A stretch of 64,000 nt of DNA from Torreya grandis (taxonomy: Eukaryota > Streptophyta > Pinopsida > Cupressales > Taxaceae). The notes under the pieces were generated by a model. The model worked only from the letters and a program-made list of their open reading frames with translations. It was not told the origin of the DNA and did no database searches. Of the stretch, positions 11,225 to 22,733 are shown piece by piece (within the stretch, counting starts at the first letter, position 1; each line of letters starts with the position of its first letter). The position numbers and the translations under genes are program-made. The DNA is taken from NCBI GenBank assembly GCA_037957365.1, contig JARHVA010001190.1:2493001-2557000 (forward strand). Direction: 5' to 3'.

Positions 11225-11655
11225 TCCCTGATAATGAAGTTTTGATTAAGCTCAATTTTGATGGAGATTCTAAACGGAGTCCAGGACCAGCCGCAGGTGG
11301 GGGCATTCTTTGAGACCCCAATGTTGATGTTATTTTTGCCTACTCAGAGGATTTTGGTCATGTGATAAATAATGTTGCTAAAGCTAGAGCTTTACATCGT
11401 GGTCTTCCAATTTCCTGAGAATATAAGATAAATAAGCTCTTAATTTAATGCAATTCAATGAAAAAAGGGCAATGTCCTAGCTGGATAACAAATGAAATAT
11501 TGCAAGATAACAAAGACTTGCTAAAAAGCTTCAGACAAGTCCAATTTGTCCATGTGTCCTGAGAAGGAAACAAAGTTGCTGATCATCTATCAGACATTGG
11601 TGTCGATTTAAATCAAACAAAAGGACCTCTCTCATCACATTTGTTAATTGCATCC
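11225..11655 (+). pseudogene. LINE-type RNase H domain fossil
   Basis: The plus frame reads LIKLNFDGDSKRSPGPAAGG, then GIL*DPNVDVIFAYSEDFGH and VINNVAKARALHRGLPIS before a stop. After degraded sequence it continues with FRQVQFVHVS*EGNKVADHL and SDIGVDLNQT. 'KLNFDGASKGNPGxAGxGG', 'NNxAExxAL' and 'HVxREGNxVADxLA' are the signature blocks of the RNase H-like domain that ends plant LINE ORF2 proteins and some plant proteins derived from them. At least three stops show it is dead. No matching RT is recognisable upstream, so this is a 3' fragment. Confidence 0.7.
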
Positions 11656-14109
11656 CCAAAGAGGTTAGGGAATTAGTGAATGGTGATAAAGTAAGCGATG
11701 AAAAGAAAACAATTAGTAGACACCCACCTTTAGTGCCTCCCATCACCTTCCATCAGAGCGTTGGAAGTGTATAACTATTTCAGACTGTTTAAAATGGAAG
11801 TGTACGACTCTACTGATAATTCTGGAAAACTGGTTGCAGATGAATGGAAAGCCTTGCAAATTTCTGTTTCAGCTTGATTTTGCAATGTTCCAACTGTTTC
11901 AATTCTGCAGTTGATGAGTAGCTTGATGAGGATTCATGTAGAATTAAGACTTGTTGATGGACGGGGAGACTGGAAAATGTGCTGTTTATTTTGTGATTCA
12001 CATGTTGTGGTTCATGATGTGCTGTGTTTAAGAATGAAGAAGGGCTATATTACTATGTTCTACACAATTAGGGTAAGCAATCTTTTGTTTTCCCGTGTAT
12101 TCACGAGTAGTAGTAGTAGAGGATTATTTTCCCTTGTATGCATCTGATAATTGCAAGCCTTAAGCAGTAATGATCAGATCATCAGCGATCGTCAAAATTT
12201 GGTTTATTCAAGATGTTGGGACAGTGTGCCAGAATAAGGTTTGAAAGAAGAAATGTGGGTGGGTGAGTTTCAGTTTAGAGATCTTTTTCGGTACTGCAGC
12301 ATATCTCATGCAATGGACATAGATTACATTTCTAGTCAAGCGCACACAGCAGTTATGACCCCCTGTCTACCCATGAAATTTCACTTTGCTATTTGGAGAA
12401 GTTGGTGTTGTTTACTAATCCACCCACTGATCACACAGAGTGTACTTGGGTTGGATATTTGACAGGAAGGATAAGGCAGCTGTTTGATAGTATACATGGA
12501 ATGCATGTATCCAACAAAGTGGTATAAGTTGAGCAGTCATATAAATGGACAATGGAAATGGACTCAAGAATCAAAATATGATTTTAAGTCTGGTTTGAAG
12601 CATTTTGTTGATTGAATAGGATGATAATTTTCTTATGATTTTACAATTCTCATCACTGATGAGCTGAAAGCCTGAAATTTGTATTGAAATTTTATTTATT
12701 TTGGATCTAAGATGATTCAATAAATCTCTTAGGTCTAGGGCAGAGGGCGTGTTACCTCTTCCCAACAATTTTAACCCATCACAAAAAGAAAAAACAATAC
12801 CCCAATATGAGCATTCGATGTTGAATTGCTGGGTAGCATTTGTAACTCTCCATCATACACTTACAGATTGTGCATTAAATGTCCGTGAACATTAAAAAAT
12901 ACATAGGATACCAGACAATTCTCATATAAATAGACACTCTATTTCATTAATTGAGCTCACGTAGTACAGAGGAGAAATGGCTGAAGCCTTGGAAATTGCA
13001 GAGTACTTCCTAAGATTAACATATAAAACAGATAATAGAAAATTCCAAACTACTTCTTGAAATATTCAGTGGCATAGGAGTATTCGTTCAGGTAAACATT
13101 ACTATTTGGCTGGTTGGATTGCTTAGGAACCTCACTGCATGGCAGCACGCAGGCCATAATCCTATTACACAAGGATATTGAAAATCGCTCCAGAAGAGGT
13201 AATCTTAGTTAGTGAACTGTCTGCTATATCGATTGCCAACTCATTTGTCGCATATGAACTGAGAAACATGTTGGAGTAATGTCAGGTTGACTGGAAATGG
13301 AATAACATGCCATTTTCCAATCTTGATGATGGCATCTTCAGTGTCATCTACCACTCCTTTATTCTTACAAGCTTGCTGTGGTTGCCGGTCAGGTGATGTG
13401 GATAACCCCTGCTTGCATTTGCCATAGCATGTAACGGATGCTGGTCAAGTGGAGATCCCTGATGCTCTATCCTTATGTAGCCAGCTGTGTATAGATCTGT
13501 TTAGAGGAATCATGGGCAAAAAGTTAGTCAGCAGATGTATCCCTTTCTCTGAATGAAATCCTCTTCTAAATGAGTACTACAGGGATCACATGCCACACTC
13601 ATAACATTTTTTTTGTTTTTTGAGAGGAATATTTTCATACCTGATTCATTATCAGAAAGTCAAACCCATTGTTCTGGGAGGATTGTCCCCAGCCCTTATG
13701 TTACAGAAGGCTCGTGCAACACCTCTGCAAAGTGTACAAAGATAAATTGAGTTATCAACTGATTTATCCTCTTCTTGCACAACATACATATACGGAAATG
13801 GGTTTGTCTTGTCTCTTTCCATTGTTTTCTGTAAGGATTGGTTGATGCAATAGAAAACATAGGATGATTTGATGCCCTAACATGCATAGCATGATTGAAG
13901 CCCTGAAAAACATAGGATGGTTTGGTGCCATGAGGATCTGAGCCATAATTTCTTTCACTAACCGTTTTATTGATACGGAAGTAGAGTTTTTGCTAATTCC
14001 AGAATGCTGAACCCTCTACTGCCAGTGTAGTCTTTTGCATCACTGTTGTGGCTCTCTTATGGTGCCAAATTCATCCACTAGGAATGGTTTCCTACATCTT
14101 ATGATTTAC
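11656..14109. other. No supported gene
   Basis: No domain recognised. The only mildly suggestive item is an open minus-strand stretch at 13241-13444 without an ATG (see findings). Around 13,840-13,930 a short phrase (aacataggatg-tttg-tgcc) is repeated twice. Confidence 0.4.
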
Positions 14110-14114
14110 GGTAC

Positions 14115-15676
14115 TGATCTAAATTACGTATGCAATTTGGTGGACTACACTCTATGGAGTTTAATGTGTTATATAAGTAGAGCTAAAATTTACAGAACTT
14201 GAATTGTAGAAACAACCATTTATTGCAAATGAGAGTTTATCAAAATGAACAATCTTTATAGGAGATATGTATGACTTAAAACTCAGTGTTCTTCATTCCA
14301 TGCTATCTACTTTTATAGCTATACAATGCAAAAACTATAAAGGCAATGGATTCACTCTCTTTTTAAGCCTTTCAAGCTGGAGCCTTTTTCTTGAAACATT
14401 GCCTTCCTAGGGGACTCTGCTCTCTTCCCTGCAAGATACAAGCAAACATGGCAATTTTTTTGAATTGAAATTCTTTCTACTCTTTGGAAGGACAAGAATG
14501 CAGCTATATTTAATGAAAATTGCATGGATAAGAGTTTTTAATATTGCTATATAATCTCTATTCTTTCTAATGTAATGCTACAGATTTGGGTTTACACTGA
14601 TAAAGTTGCCTTCAAGCTTGAGCATCTTTGTATTTTTACGGGCCATTGGGGTAACGCCCCATTGCATAGTCAATAGATAACCACCGAGGCTCCTCATGAT
14701 TACCAGAACAGAGAGCAGGAGTGGCATGGGCATGGCCAAAGGCGGCGAAGGTCTTGAAGCTGCTTGGCTTTCTCTACCGCTCCAACTCCTCCCCATCGGA
14801 GATTCTCTCCTTCTGGGGGGTATGGAGGGTGGCCTTTGCCCCATGTTGATGCTGGTCACACTGGGTTTAGTCTTTCAGGGGGAGATGCTCAAGGGAAGTT
14901 CCCCAGGTCTGGAACTTCAATTTCAACACCTGTGGGCAAGTTGAGGAAGGTGAAGAAGAAAATAAACAAGAAGATGGGTGGACCATTCCTAATTTTTTCC
15001 CGTCTTTATGGGGGACGTTGGAGAGACAAATCCGATAGCCCACTGCATCCTCCGCCTCCTTTTGTGGAGCTAGTGGCCCTTGTTGCTTAATATTGGTTGT
15101 TTCTTTTATTTTGTAATGTCGATGTCATTGCGGTTGTAGTCTAATTGTGGTTTTGATTCCTAGGGTTTATAATCCCTTGGTTGATATTTTGGGGTGTGCT
15201 CTCATACCACCCATCTTTTGAGAGAACATGTAGTATGTTTCTTTTTAAAACTAATATATAACCTGTTTCAATTTTAAAAGAAAAATGTTCCGAATGGGAA
15301 TCAAAAGGTCATTCCACATGGAGACGACATGTCCCAACCTTGGAAGAAGAAATTAATGGACCTAAGTGGACAATTAGCTAAATTTTGGTTGATGACATTA
15401 TTATTTTAGTAGTGCCACTTGTCAAGGTCATATCTCCTAGTTCATTGACTAGAATTTGAAATCGTAATGTGTGGAAAAGCTCATCAAGTGAACTAGTTTA
15501 GGTACCCTATAAGTATTCCTATGACAACCGTATCGAGCACTCAACTAAAATTTAGGGTCACATTTCACATCAAAGGGCCCCAAAAATGTCAAATATGAAA
15601 TGTATCGAAAAAAAAAAAAAGATTTTCAATTATTTTTAGATTTCCTCTTTGAACGTTTGAACGACCATGAGTTAGG
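14115..15676 (-). repeat. 3' LTR of element G, interrupted by a 0.9-kb insertion
   Basis: 14115-14345 matches 40218-40440 and about 15285-15676 matches about 40455-40854 in the same order (shared words such as tccatgctatc, caatgcaaaaact, ggagacgacatgt/ggagatgacatgt, actcattgac, tagtttaggt). The low-coordinate end begins TGATC, matching the 5' LTR. On the minus strand the LTR is preceded by a purine-rich AAGGAGGAACA, a plausible polypurine tract. Confidence 0.8.
14346..15284 (+). mobile_element. LINE-like (5'-truncated) insertion in the LTR of G
   Basis: This segment is absent from the other LTR of G, so it is an insertion. It begins with a LINE-ORF2-like phrase (ILSTLWKDKNAAIFNENC at about 14470-14524) similar to the 'W..WK.RN..IF' motif near the end of plant L1 ORF2. 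It then has an unusually GC-rich stretch (about 14,640-15,080) and ends with a non-coding tail (taatcccttggttgat...) into an A-rich junction near 15,280. A 108-codon open frame (14764-15090) lies in the GC-rich part with Pro/Gly/Ser-rich sequence but no domain I recognise. Target duplications are not clear. An alternative is a captured host fragment. Confidence 0.5.
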
Positions 15677-16079
15677 TGTTCCTCCTTGAGAAGCAATGGG
15701 CCCCATTGCTTCTAGATTTTGGGCCAAGTGTGGAAATGTTTGTTGAATTTGGATCATGGTGAACCACTTTCATTGGTGTGCCAACTTCTCTGCGTTCACC
15801 ACCCAATAAAGCGGGATATGGTGATGCTTCATTTATTTGATCACTTATCACTTATCAATGATCTGATCAATAGTCATCGTTATTGCACATTCTGAGTTCA
15901 ATTATGTGTTATGCAACCACTCGTTGACATTTGATGTGGCTAAGAGTAGTGGAAAGTACGTGATGAGAAACTCTACATTGAACACTAGATGCGCCTCGAT
16001 GTAGGGTGGGAAGTTGAACTCAAATACATTTTTGTCCACTTGTTTGATAATGGTTTATGGCACATATAATAGAGGTTTG
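15677..16079 (-). pseudogene. C-terminal end of element G pol (post-integrase region)
   Basis: Minus-strand translation from 16079 reads KPLLYVP*TIIKQVDKNVFE and FNFPPYIEAHLVFNVEFLIT, then degraded sequence with TIDQIIDK, YWVVNAEKLAHQ*KW, QIQQTFPHL and AMGPIASQGG. The blocks 'LRPLRYGPYTI...VGDNAFELNLPPxxxxHxVFNVxxL' and the closing 'W...QIQQKFPHL...AMG' belong to the C-terminal part of gypsy polyproteins. They join in register with the integrase part that stops at 26771, proving that H (with E1) interrupted one continuous gene. Contains stops. Confidence 0.75.
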
Positions 16080-16435
16080 TGTTATGACCCTTACGACAAC
16101 ATATTAGAACAATATTGCAAGTATACAAATAATATTGCAAATGAATGGGAAGTGATTAATTGCTTTAAAATGGAAGCATAATTGCATTACAATATCGTTG
16201 GTCTCTTCGAGGAGGTAACTTTATTTGAACAAACTCGATACAATATAATTTGTGGATGCTTTTTCACTAATCTAGACATCTATTTATACTAATTCTATAC
16301 TAGCTAACTACTATTTCCCATGAATGTGGGATTATTACAATTAGCTAAGGGACAACTTACAAAACATATGCATATGTAGCTTGTATTAAAGACAACAATT
16401 ACAAATAAAAGACTTAAGACGAAGGGGTCCTAACT
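16080..16435 (-). repeat. Left (minus-oriented) LTR of H
   Basis: The reverse complement of this 356-bp segment matches the plus LTR of H (357 bp once E1 and its target duplication are removed) along its length: 'accccttcgtctta' versus 'gccccttcatctta', 'tttgtaattgttgtcttta', 'cccacattcatgggaa', 'tctagatta', 'acaatatt-ttctaat', ending cataaca. The first two bases of the TG terminus are mutated to AG. On the minus strand it follows the purine run AAGGGGGAGAG. Confidence 0.8.
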
Positions 16436-16446
16436 TGCTCTCCCCC

Positions 16447-16689
16447 TTAAAAAGTTTTGCCCTCAACGCTGTAGATAATGAAACTATTGCTGGAGTTGAA
16501 GGGTTCCCAAGTTGCATCTTCGAGTTGCATCCCATGCCATTGGACTATAACTTCAGTGATGGTTTGATTGTGAAGTTGACGGGAGCACTTATCCAGAATA
16601 GCTTCAAGTTCAAGAATGGAAGGGCCTACATTGAGTTCATGCAGTACTGTCTGAGTTGTGACATTCTGTTTGAGTTTTTCATGTCTCAT
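16447..16689 (-). pseudogene. Chromodomain end of gypsy pol, left arm of H
   Basis: The minus frame of 80 codons contains ITEVIVQWHGMQLEDATWEP followed by a polar tail and stop. 'xxVLVxWxGxxxEDATWE' is the core of the chromodomain found at the C-terminus of chromovirus integrases, where it guides insertion through histone marks. The arm is intact enough to read without internal stops, but it is only the last 80 codons of a polyprotein; RT and integrase core are missing. Purine tract and LTR follow immediately, as in a normal element. Confidence 0.8.
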
Positions 16690-16712
16690 GTTTCAAGAAA
16701 GCCCTTGGCCAT

Positions 16713-16940
16713 AATGTCACAGCGTAAACAATATTCCTTGAGCTCGATGCAAAAGGTTCTCTCCTTCTTGAAGTTGAAGCTATTGTGGATAGGTGTTCTT
16801 GTCAACTTTGCAATCAGACCATCACTGAGGTTGTAGTTCAATGGCATGAGATGAAATTCGAAAATGTGCCTTGGGAATCCCATCTTCAACTCCAACAACA
16901 ATGTCTTCATCTACAACTTTGAGGGGAAGACTTTTTAAGG
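16713..16940 (+). pseudogene. Chromodomain end of gypsy pol, right arm of H
   Basis: The plus strand reads LEVEAIVDRCSCQLCNQTIT then EVVVQWHEMKFENVPWES, clearly the same chromodomain segment as the left arm but in the opposite orientation and independently diverged (for example EDATWE became ENVPWE). A frame change or stop falls near the end, then TTTTTAAGGGGGAGGACA leads into the LTR. This arm and 16447-16665 are an inverted repeat with a short spacer of about 48 bp. Confidence 0.75.
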
Positions 16941-16949
16941 GGGAGGACA

Positions 16950-17090
16950 TGTTACGGCCCCTTCATCTTAACTTGTTTCTTTGTAATTGTTGTCTTTAAT
17001 AAAAGTTACGAACACATATGCTTTGTAAGTCCTCTCCTGAGCTAATTGTAATAATCTCACATTCATGGGAAGTAGTAGTTAGCTAATATA
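16950..17090 (+). repeat. Right LTR of H, first part (split by E1)
   Basis: Begins TGTTACGGCCCCTTC immediately after the purine tract and is cut at 17090 by E1. The remainder resumes after E1's target duplication. Confidence 0.8.
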
Positions 17091-18125
17091 TGTGAATTAT
17101 GAATTTGACATAGAGGGGAGGTTAGTCTTGTGTTAGTCTCATAAAACCAATGAAATGAACATACTAAAATCCTAATACCTCTAGCCTAGACACTAGGGAG
17201 ATCCTAGGTAACAAAAACTAAATGAAAGCACAACAAAAACATAAAAGACATATCTTTTTTACCTTCCTTGGGAGCTCCAAATGGCTTTGTTGAATGGCTT
17301 GCTCAGTTTGTATATCAAGAAGTCTTCATCAATGGAGGTTGTTTGGCTCCTTTTCTCCTTGGTACCTTGTCTTATGATATTGCTTGGCTTAAGATTTGGG
17401 TATGACAACCTTAATTGCTAAGCATTTAGGCATTATAACTCTACAATATCCAATCCTGTTGAAGATATTTGTGCATAATAACTTTGCATCAAAATAACTT
17501 ATGGTTCATTAGGCAAGGCCTTGTATTTATAGCTTTAGGAATTAACTATCACCCAAGGTGAGTTAAGATTGAATTTAGACTTGGAACAGGGTCAAACTAA
17601 ACCTAGGTGAGTTAAAATTAACTTCAGTTGAATTAATAGTTGTCAAGTAATTATGATTTGCAATTGCTAGACATGACTTTCAAATTAGATATTTTAGGAT
17701 ATTTTCAAAGAGCTTGACAACTCATAAAGACAATGATGAAAGGCTAGGATATTTTGAATTTTTAAATTTCTTTTTTTAGATTTTCTTTAATTTCAAATGG
17801 ATAATTCAATTATGCATTTAATCTTGTTTAGTTTGTTAATTGATTTTTATTAGCCTTTTAGCTCTTTGATCATTTAATAGGTCCATAGGTCAAATTGATA
17901 GTCGTGATGCCACAAAATGATTATGGATGAATTTGTGAGAGGTTATTGTTACATATGATATAATACCCCAATTAGGGATGTCTCAAAATGATTCTGAGTT
18001 TTGATGAATGATGCACAAACAAATTTGGGATGTTCAGTGATTCCTAGATCTAATTTGCAATGGTTGGTAGGAATCAGTCTGAAGTCGAGTCGAAAGCCAG
18101 TTGTGATCAATTTTAGGTGTCTACA
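17091..18125 (-). repeat. 3' LTR of E1
   Basis: 1035 bp. It matches 25493-26549 throughout (for example tttgacatagagg, gggagctccaaatggct, gttgcttggcttaagatttg, gatgtctcaaaatgatt, tttgcaatggttggtagga) with scattered substitutions. Flanked on the left by target 5-mer ATATA. Confidence 0.9.
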
Positions 18126-20264
18126 GTTTGCCCCTGTTTGGGAAGATGTTGCAATCTATAGGCATAGTAATGTCTTCTCAAAGAATGAAACACGCTGTTA
18201 AGAAGGAATGAAGGTAATGATTAAAGAAGAAGCTCCAAACAATGTTTGGGAAGCTTATAATGATGCCCCCTCGAGGGAGTGGCCGTACATACAATTGATG
18301 GATGGTCTCTCAAAAAGAAGCAAGAAGAAGAATGAAATTAATCTATGTGTGAGATTAATCCAATTGAGATAATGCTTGCATGCATTGATTTTTAAAAGTA
18401 TTGATTTGCCCAAAGGTAGTTATAATTAGTAACAAAAGTTGAGACACAGATTTGCCCATAGGTGGTTATAATCAGTGGCACAGGGATATGCCCCAGTAGG
18501 ACATATTGACAATCATAATTCAAGGATATAACTTGTTGCACAAATTAAAGATGAGTGAGCACAAATGTAGATGTGATAGTCTAATAATTGAAGAAGCCAC
18601 AAACAACTAGGTATACAAGGATGCACAAAGTGATGAAAGAGATGATTGGAAGAATAAGAATTGATTAATGTGAATGAGTCAGTTGTACTTGCCAATGCAG
18701 AGATGCGTGTCCTTATTAGCATTGATAGAACTGTAATGTTCAAGGGGTTAATTTGATCAAGGAGGGTGGGAGGATTTCCCAAGGTTACCAAGGAGAAGTT
18801 TTTGCAGCTTCATTGCTTATAAGATTTTTTGAGTCGATTTTCGCTGTAGTACGTGACGGTATGCATCATGATACAACACCATGAAAACTTAGCTAAAATA
18901 TGCATAAGAACTGACTTTCGATCCAATAAACAATTGAAAACAATGCATCAATGATAAAGACCATGATGACAATGTTGACATATGAATATGGATGGACTCG
19001 AGAATAATGTGTAAGGAATCACCCAATAAACTCATATTAAACTGAGTCAAGACACAACAAAAGCAAGCAAGCAAACAAACACAGAAAACCTAAAAGTAAA
19101 AAGCAATAGAAAGCATCTTGTTGTCAACCAAGTCAATATATACGCATGAAGGCTCAATGGAAGGATAAACAAGTGGTGCCCCCAAGCAAGGATACATGCA
19201 AAGGGAAGGTCACACCCCCAATGGCAGTGGAATAGATTAGAACTAACAATGGATTTGCCCTAGTAGGGCAGATCGAGGACGACTGACTAGGTTTAAACAT
19301 GACACATGTTTTTGGATTTTGAAAGTCTTGAATGCTTTTGTAATTTTGAGGTATCTTAACTCGTAAGAGATTGAAAAGATATTACTTGCAAAACGACAAG
19401 AGTGTTGGCTTAGGTTGCTCTCAAAACGGCAAAAATGTATGGAAAATGGGGATCGAGTTGACCTCAATGTGAATCGAGCGCCACTTACATAGTCCCATTA
19501 GGACCTCAAGTCACAGTGGTTTCGCCCACACAAAAGGCGATGAGAACTGACTAGGTCACAACAAGTTATAAAATTTAGGCAAATGGCAAGGCAAATGAGA
19601 ATAATAATGGGAAGGTGATGCGACAATGCATGGTAAATGTGTTGTTCCTAATTTGCCCATAGGCGGTTATAATTAGGAAACAACACATAGGTATGTGCTA
19701 CTAATTTGTCCATAAGCAGCTATAATTAGTAACACAAGGTGGAATACTGATTTGCCCATAGGCGGTTATAATCAGTAACACTAGTCAAATGTAAATGAAA
19801 GATAACTTCCCAGATCCACTGTCACACTACTTTCATAGACTGCCATTTAAACACAAAATTTTGAAACTGTTGAAACTAGATCGAAATCCCCTTGCGAAAG
19901 GTGTGTGAAGAACCAAAGGAACCAAGGTCAAAAGGGGTAGGTAGGGTAGGTCAAAACACACTTTGGTCTAATAAGAAAGGGTATGGTGGGACGATATAGG
20001 GTATGACATAAAGAATAATTTCGATATGACAATTGGATATAATGGCAAGAGGGTTGCCCCCAAGTGATAAGGTAAGGTAAATGGTAGGCTATGAAACAAC
20101 GATAAGGTGAATGACAAACAAAAAGTGCAAGGTAAATGGATGACAAATGGAAAAGACAAGGTAAATAGTCTTGGGCAAGGTAAAAGGTTATGTTGTTCTT
20201 ACTAATGTGGAGATGCACGGCTTGATTAACATATGATACAACCAAAATAGTTAATCATGTAAAT
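18126..20264. repeat. E1 non-coding 3' internal region with repeated hairpin-like motif
   Basis: At least five copies of a roughly 28-bp word with complementary ends (CTAATTTGCCCATAGGCGGT then TATAATTAG) occur at about 18403, 18449, 19648, 19701 and 19748, plus a weaker one near 21605. The outer CTAATT/AATTAG (or TGATT/AATCA) can pair, enclosing TGCCCATAGGC. The same motif occurs in E2. No reading frame of substance. Confidence 0.65.
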
Positions 20265-22733
20265 TGTTAGCCCACACCCCTTCTGAATAGCTGTTTTGTC
20301 AAGAACTTGCTGTTGATTTGGACTCCAAAATTGTTGTTGTGATCTTCATTGGTCGTTGATTCTATTTCCTTCAAACGTTGAGACAAGGTATCTTCATAGC
20401 TTCTATGAAGAAAAGTGCAGTCATGGATGGTAAACATGGATAAATATTGGACAATAGGGTTGATTTGGCAATGTAAAGGTGGATGATAATGGAATGTATA
20501 ATGGCTAGGCAACAAATAAAGAGCATGATTTTCAGGAACACACAATGTTGTTGATTTCGGATTCGACATAATTTTGGTTGTAGTGGGGCTGAAGACTTCT
20601 GAATATGCTCTCGATAGGACCACCAGATTTTTCTGTAGTTTGGGTCTGAGAGTAGCTACTATCTGATTATGCTGTAGATTGGAAGGTGTATTGATGCTAT
20701 CTTTGATAATGTCTTCATCAAGTAGTGAAGAACTATTGTGGTCAGCTATTGGCACCTCGATGAGGTCTTCACCAATGAAGTTGTCTTGATTGTCCCCTAG
20801 TGCCTCCGAAAAGGTTTCACTAAAGAATGTTGACTTTTGACTTTGATTGTCTTCTAGAGCTCTTAAAAGGTTTCATTAAAAGACACTGAGTTTGGACTTT
20901 GATTTCCCCCTAGCGCTTCTGAAAAGGTTTCATCAGGGGATTGTTCTTATTCTGTATGAATGTGGTCTTGGTCCCCCTTGATATTCTGCAAGTGATATGT
21001 CGCCATGGATGTAGTTCAACAAAGTGTGATTCTGTTGGTCCCAATCGATACTTGTGGGAGGTGGAATGTCAATATAATGGCTAAGTTGGTTGGTGTTAAT
21101 GGCATGTGGAATGATAATGGAATGGGAAGAGGCAACACAATTCTCTTAGAAGATACTAGGAGAACTTGTGTCGATGCTGAAATAATCATCCTCAAAAATC
21201 ATGAAAGAATCACAAATATATTCAAATTGATTTGCAAGGCATGCATAATCAATATTATAACAACCACAAATGTATTCTGATTCTGAAGCTGAGTTTGATT
21301 CAATTGACTCTGAGTTTGATCTAGAGACCGATGTTTCTGTTTTTTATGCTAAATTTGATGTCTGTTCAAGAATAGAACTTAACTTCAATGTTGATTCTTC
21401 ATCTGGTGTGGCTGCTGCTACAATGATGTCTTGTTGGATGTTTGATATTTTAGACAAGTGATGGTCTATGATGGCATAATGGGTTCCACAGTGACTGGTT
21501 TGTCAAAGTGAGACTCCTCAATGAGGGGAAAAAGGTCAAGAGACAACTCCATAGAGACTAGTTTGTCAAAGGGAGGCTCTTTAAAAATAGAACAATGGTT
21601 GAGATAATGATTTGTCAAAATACGGTTATAATCATTAAGAAGTGACTCAACAAAGACTGGCTTGTTAGAGTGAGACTCCTCGACAACATGTATAATAGTA
21701 AAAGGTGATTCATCACAGATTGACTCATCACAAATAGGTGTTTCAACAAAAACATTGTGGATTGATGGTTCTCTTGGCCTTGGTTTACAAGCAGTTGTAA
21801 AATACCAGTTTTAAATATATCTTGGTCCTCGAATGATTGGTTCTATTGGAGAGGTAGTGATTGGATCGATTTAAACTCAATGATTGACATGGGTTTTATA
21901 AAGTGGGGGATAGTTGGCAATGGATGAAGAGTGACCGGTGTTTGGGTAATGATCTCTTTGTGAATAGGCTCATCTAAGATAGCCTTAACAAACGTTGGTT
22001 GCCGATATAGGACGGTAATTGTGCCCTGTCTAGTTTTAATTGCACAACTTTGTTGGGCGAATGAGCTACCATACTTAGAATAGCTTGGAATGGTAATGGT
22101 AGGGGATTGCGAAGCTTGGTTGCTTGCACAAACCAAAGGACGAGGTCTTGGAATAGTAATGGTAGGGCGTTGCAAAACTTTGTTGCTATCATGAGCCAAA
22201 AGATGAGGCTCTGGAATGGTAATGGTAGGGCATTGCAGAGCTTGGTTGCTATCGCAAGCCAAAGGACGAGGTCCTGGAATGGTAATGGTCGAGCATTATG
22301 AAGCTTGGTTTCTACTGTGAGCCAAAGGATGAGCTCCTGGAATGGTAATGGTAGGGCGTTACGAAGCTTGGTTGCTTGTGCAAGCCAAAGAAAGAGGTCT
22401 TGGAATGGTAATCCTTGGACGTTGTGGAGCTTGGTTGCTCGCACAATCTGAAGGAGGGTTAATGGTATAGGTGAAGGATCGGGTATCATGAGGCATGAAA
22501 GGGCAAACCCGGTATGTTAATCGACCCAAAGAAGGTATCACCGCATGTTGTTCGTGAGGATATTGGCTTTGTTCCCTAGATTTAGTATTGTAAGGAGGAT
22601 AAGGATTTGTCTCACAAACATCACCGTAGAGGTCTTGATCAAAGTCAATTTGTGTGACTACGTTATCATAACATAGATTGTACATGGCTCCATTATGAGT
22701 GTAATAAGACATATCCAAATCAATGATGAACAT
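20265..22733 (-). pseudogene. E1-specific long reading frame with 21-residue repeats, unknown function
   Basis: The minus strand starts at ATG 22733 (MFIIDLDMSYYTHNGAMYNL) and, with frameshifts and stops, can be followed to a terminal segment ending GVQINSKFLTKQLFRRGVG at 20267. After the start come six tandem 21-residue units of the type ASNQAPQRPTITIPRPRPLA, a segment HPLPTIPHFIKPM, an acidic Ser/Glu-rich region with EYICGCYNIDYACLANQFEY, and NLVVLSRAYSEVFSPTTTKI. The same blocks in the same order occur in E2, so this is a real, once-selected coding region of the family, not chance. I recognise no gag, pol or env domain. It may be a highly diverged gag or an extra ORF. Confidence 0.6.
22085..22470. 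repeat. Coding minisatellite, six 63-bp units in E1
   Basis: Units recur at 22120, 22183, 22246, 22309, 22372 and 22435, each with 'ttgct-g-ca-aa-ccaaagga-gag-tc-tggaatggtaatggtagggc'. The spacing of exactly 63 bp (21 codons) keeps the minus-strand frame. Confidence 0.9.

Noticed and set aside
12977..13060. ATG in good context starting MAEALEIAEYFLRLTYKTDN
   Set aside because: Only 28 codons, no splice signals or homologous domain that I can recognise.
16435..16836. 133-codon plus-strand frame
   Set aside because: It runs antisense to the left-arm chromodomain and crosses the palindrome centre; the minus-strand reading is the one with a recognisable domain.
18403..19776. Considered as a CRISPR-like repeat-spacer array
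   Set aside because: Copies are few, irregularly spaced and imperfect, and the context is a plant retroelement.
22107..22301. 64-codon plus-strand frame with SWNGNGRALQ repeats
   Set aside because: Antisense reading of the 63-bp coding minisatellite; the minus frame is longer and conserved with E2.
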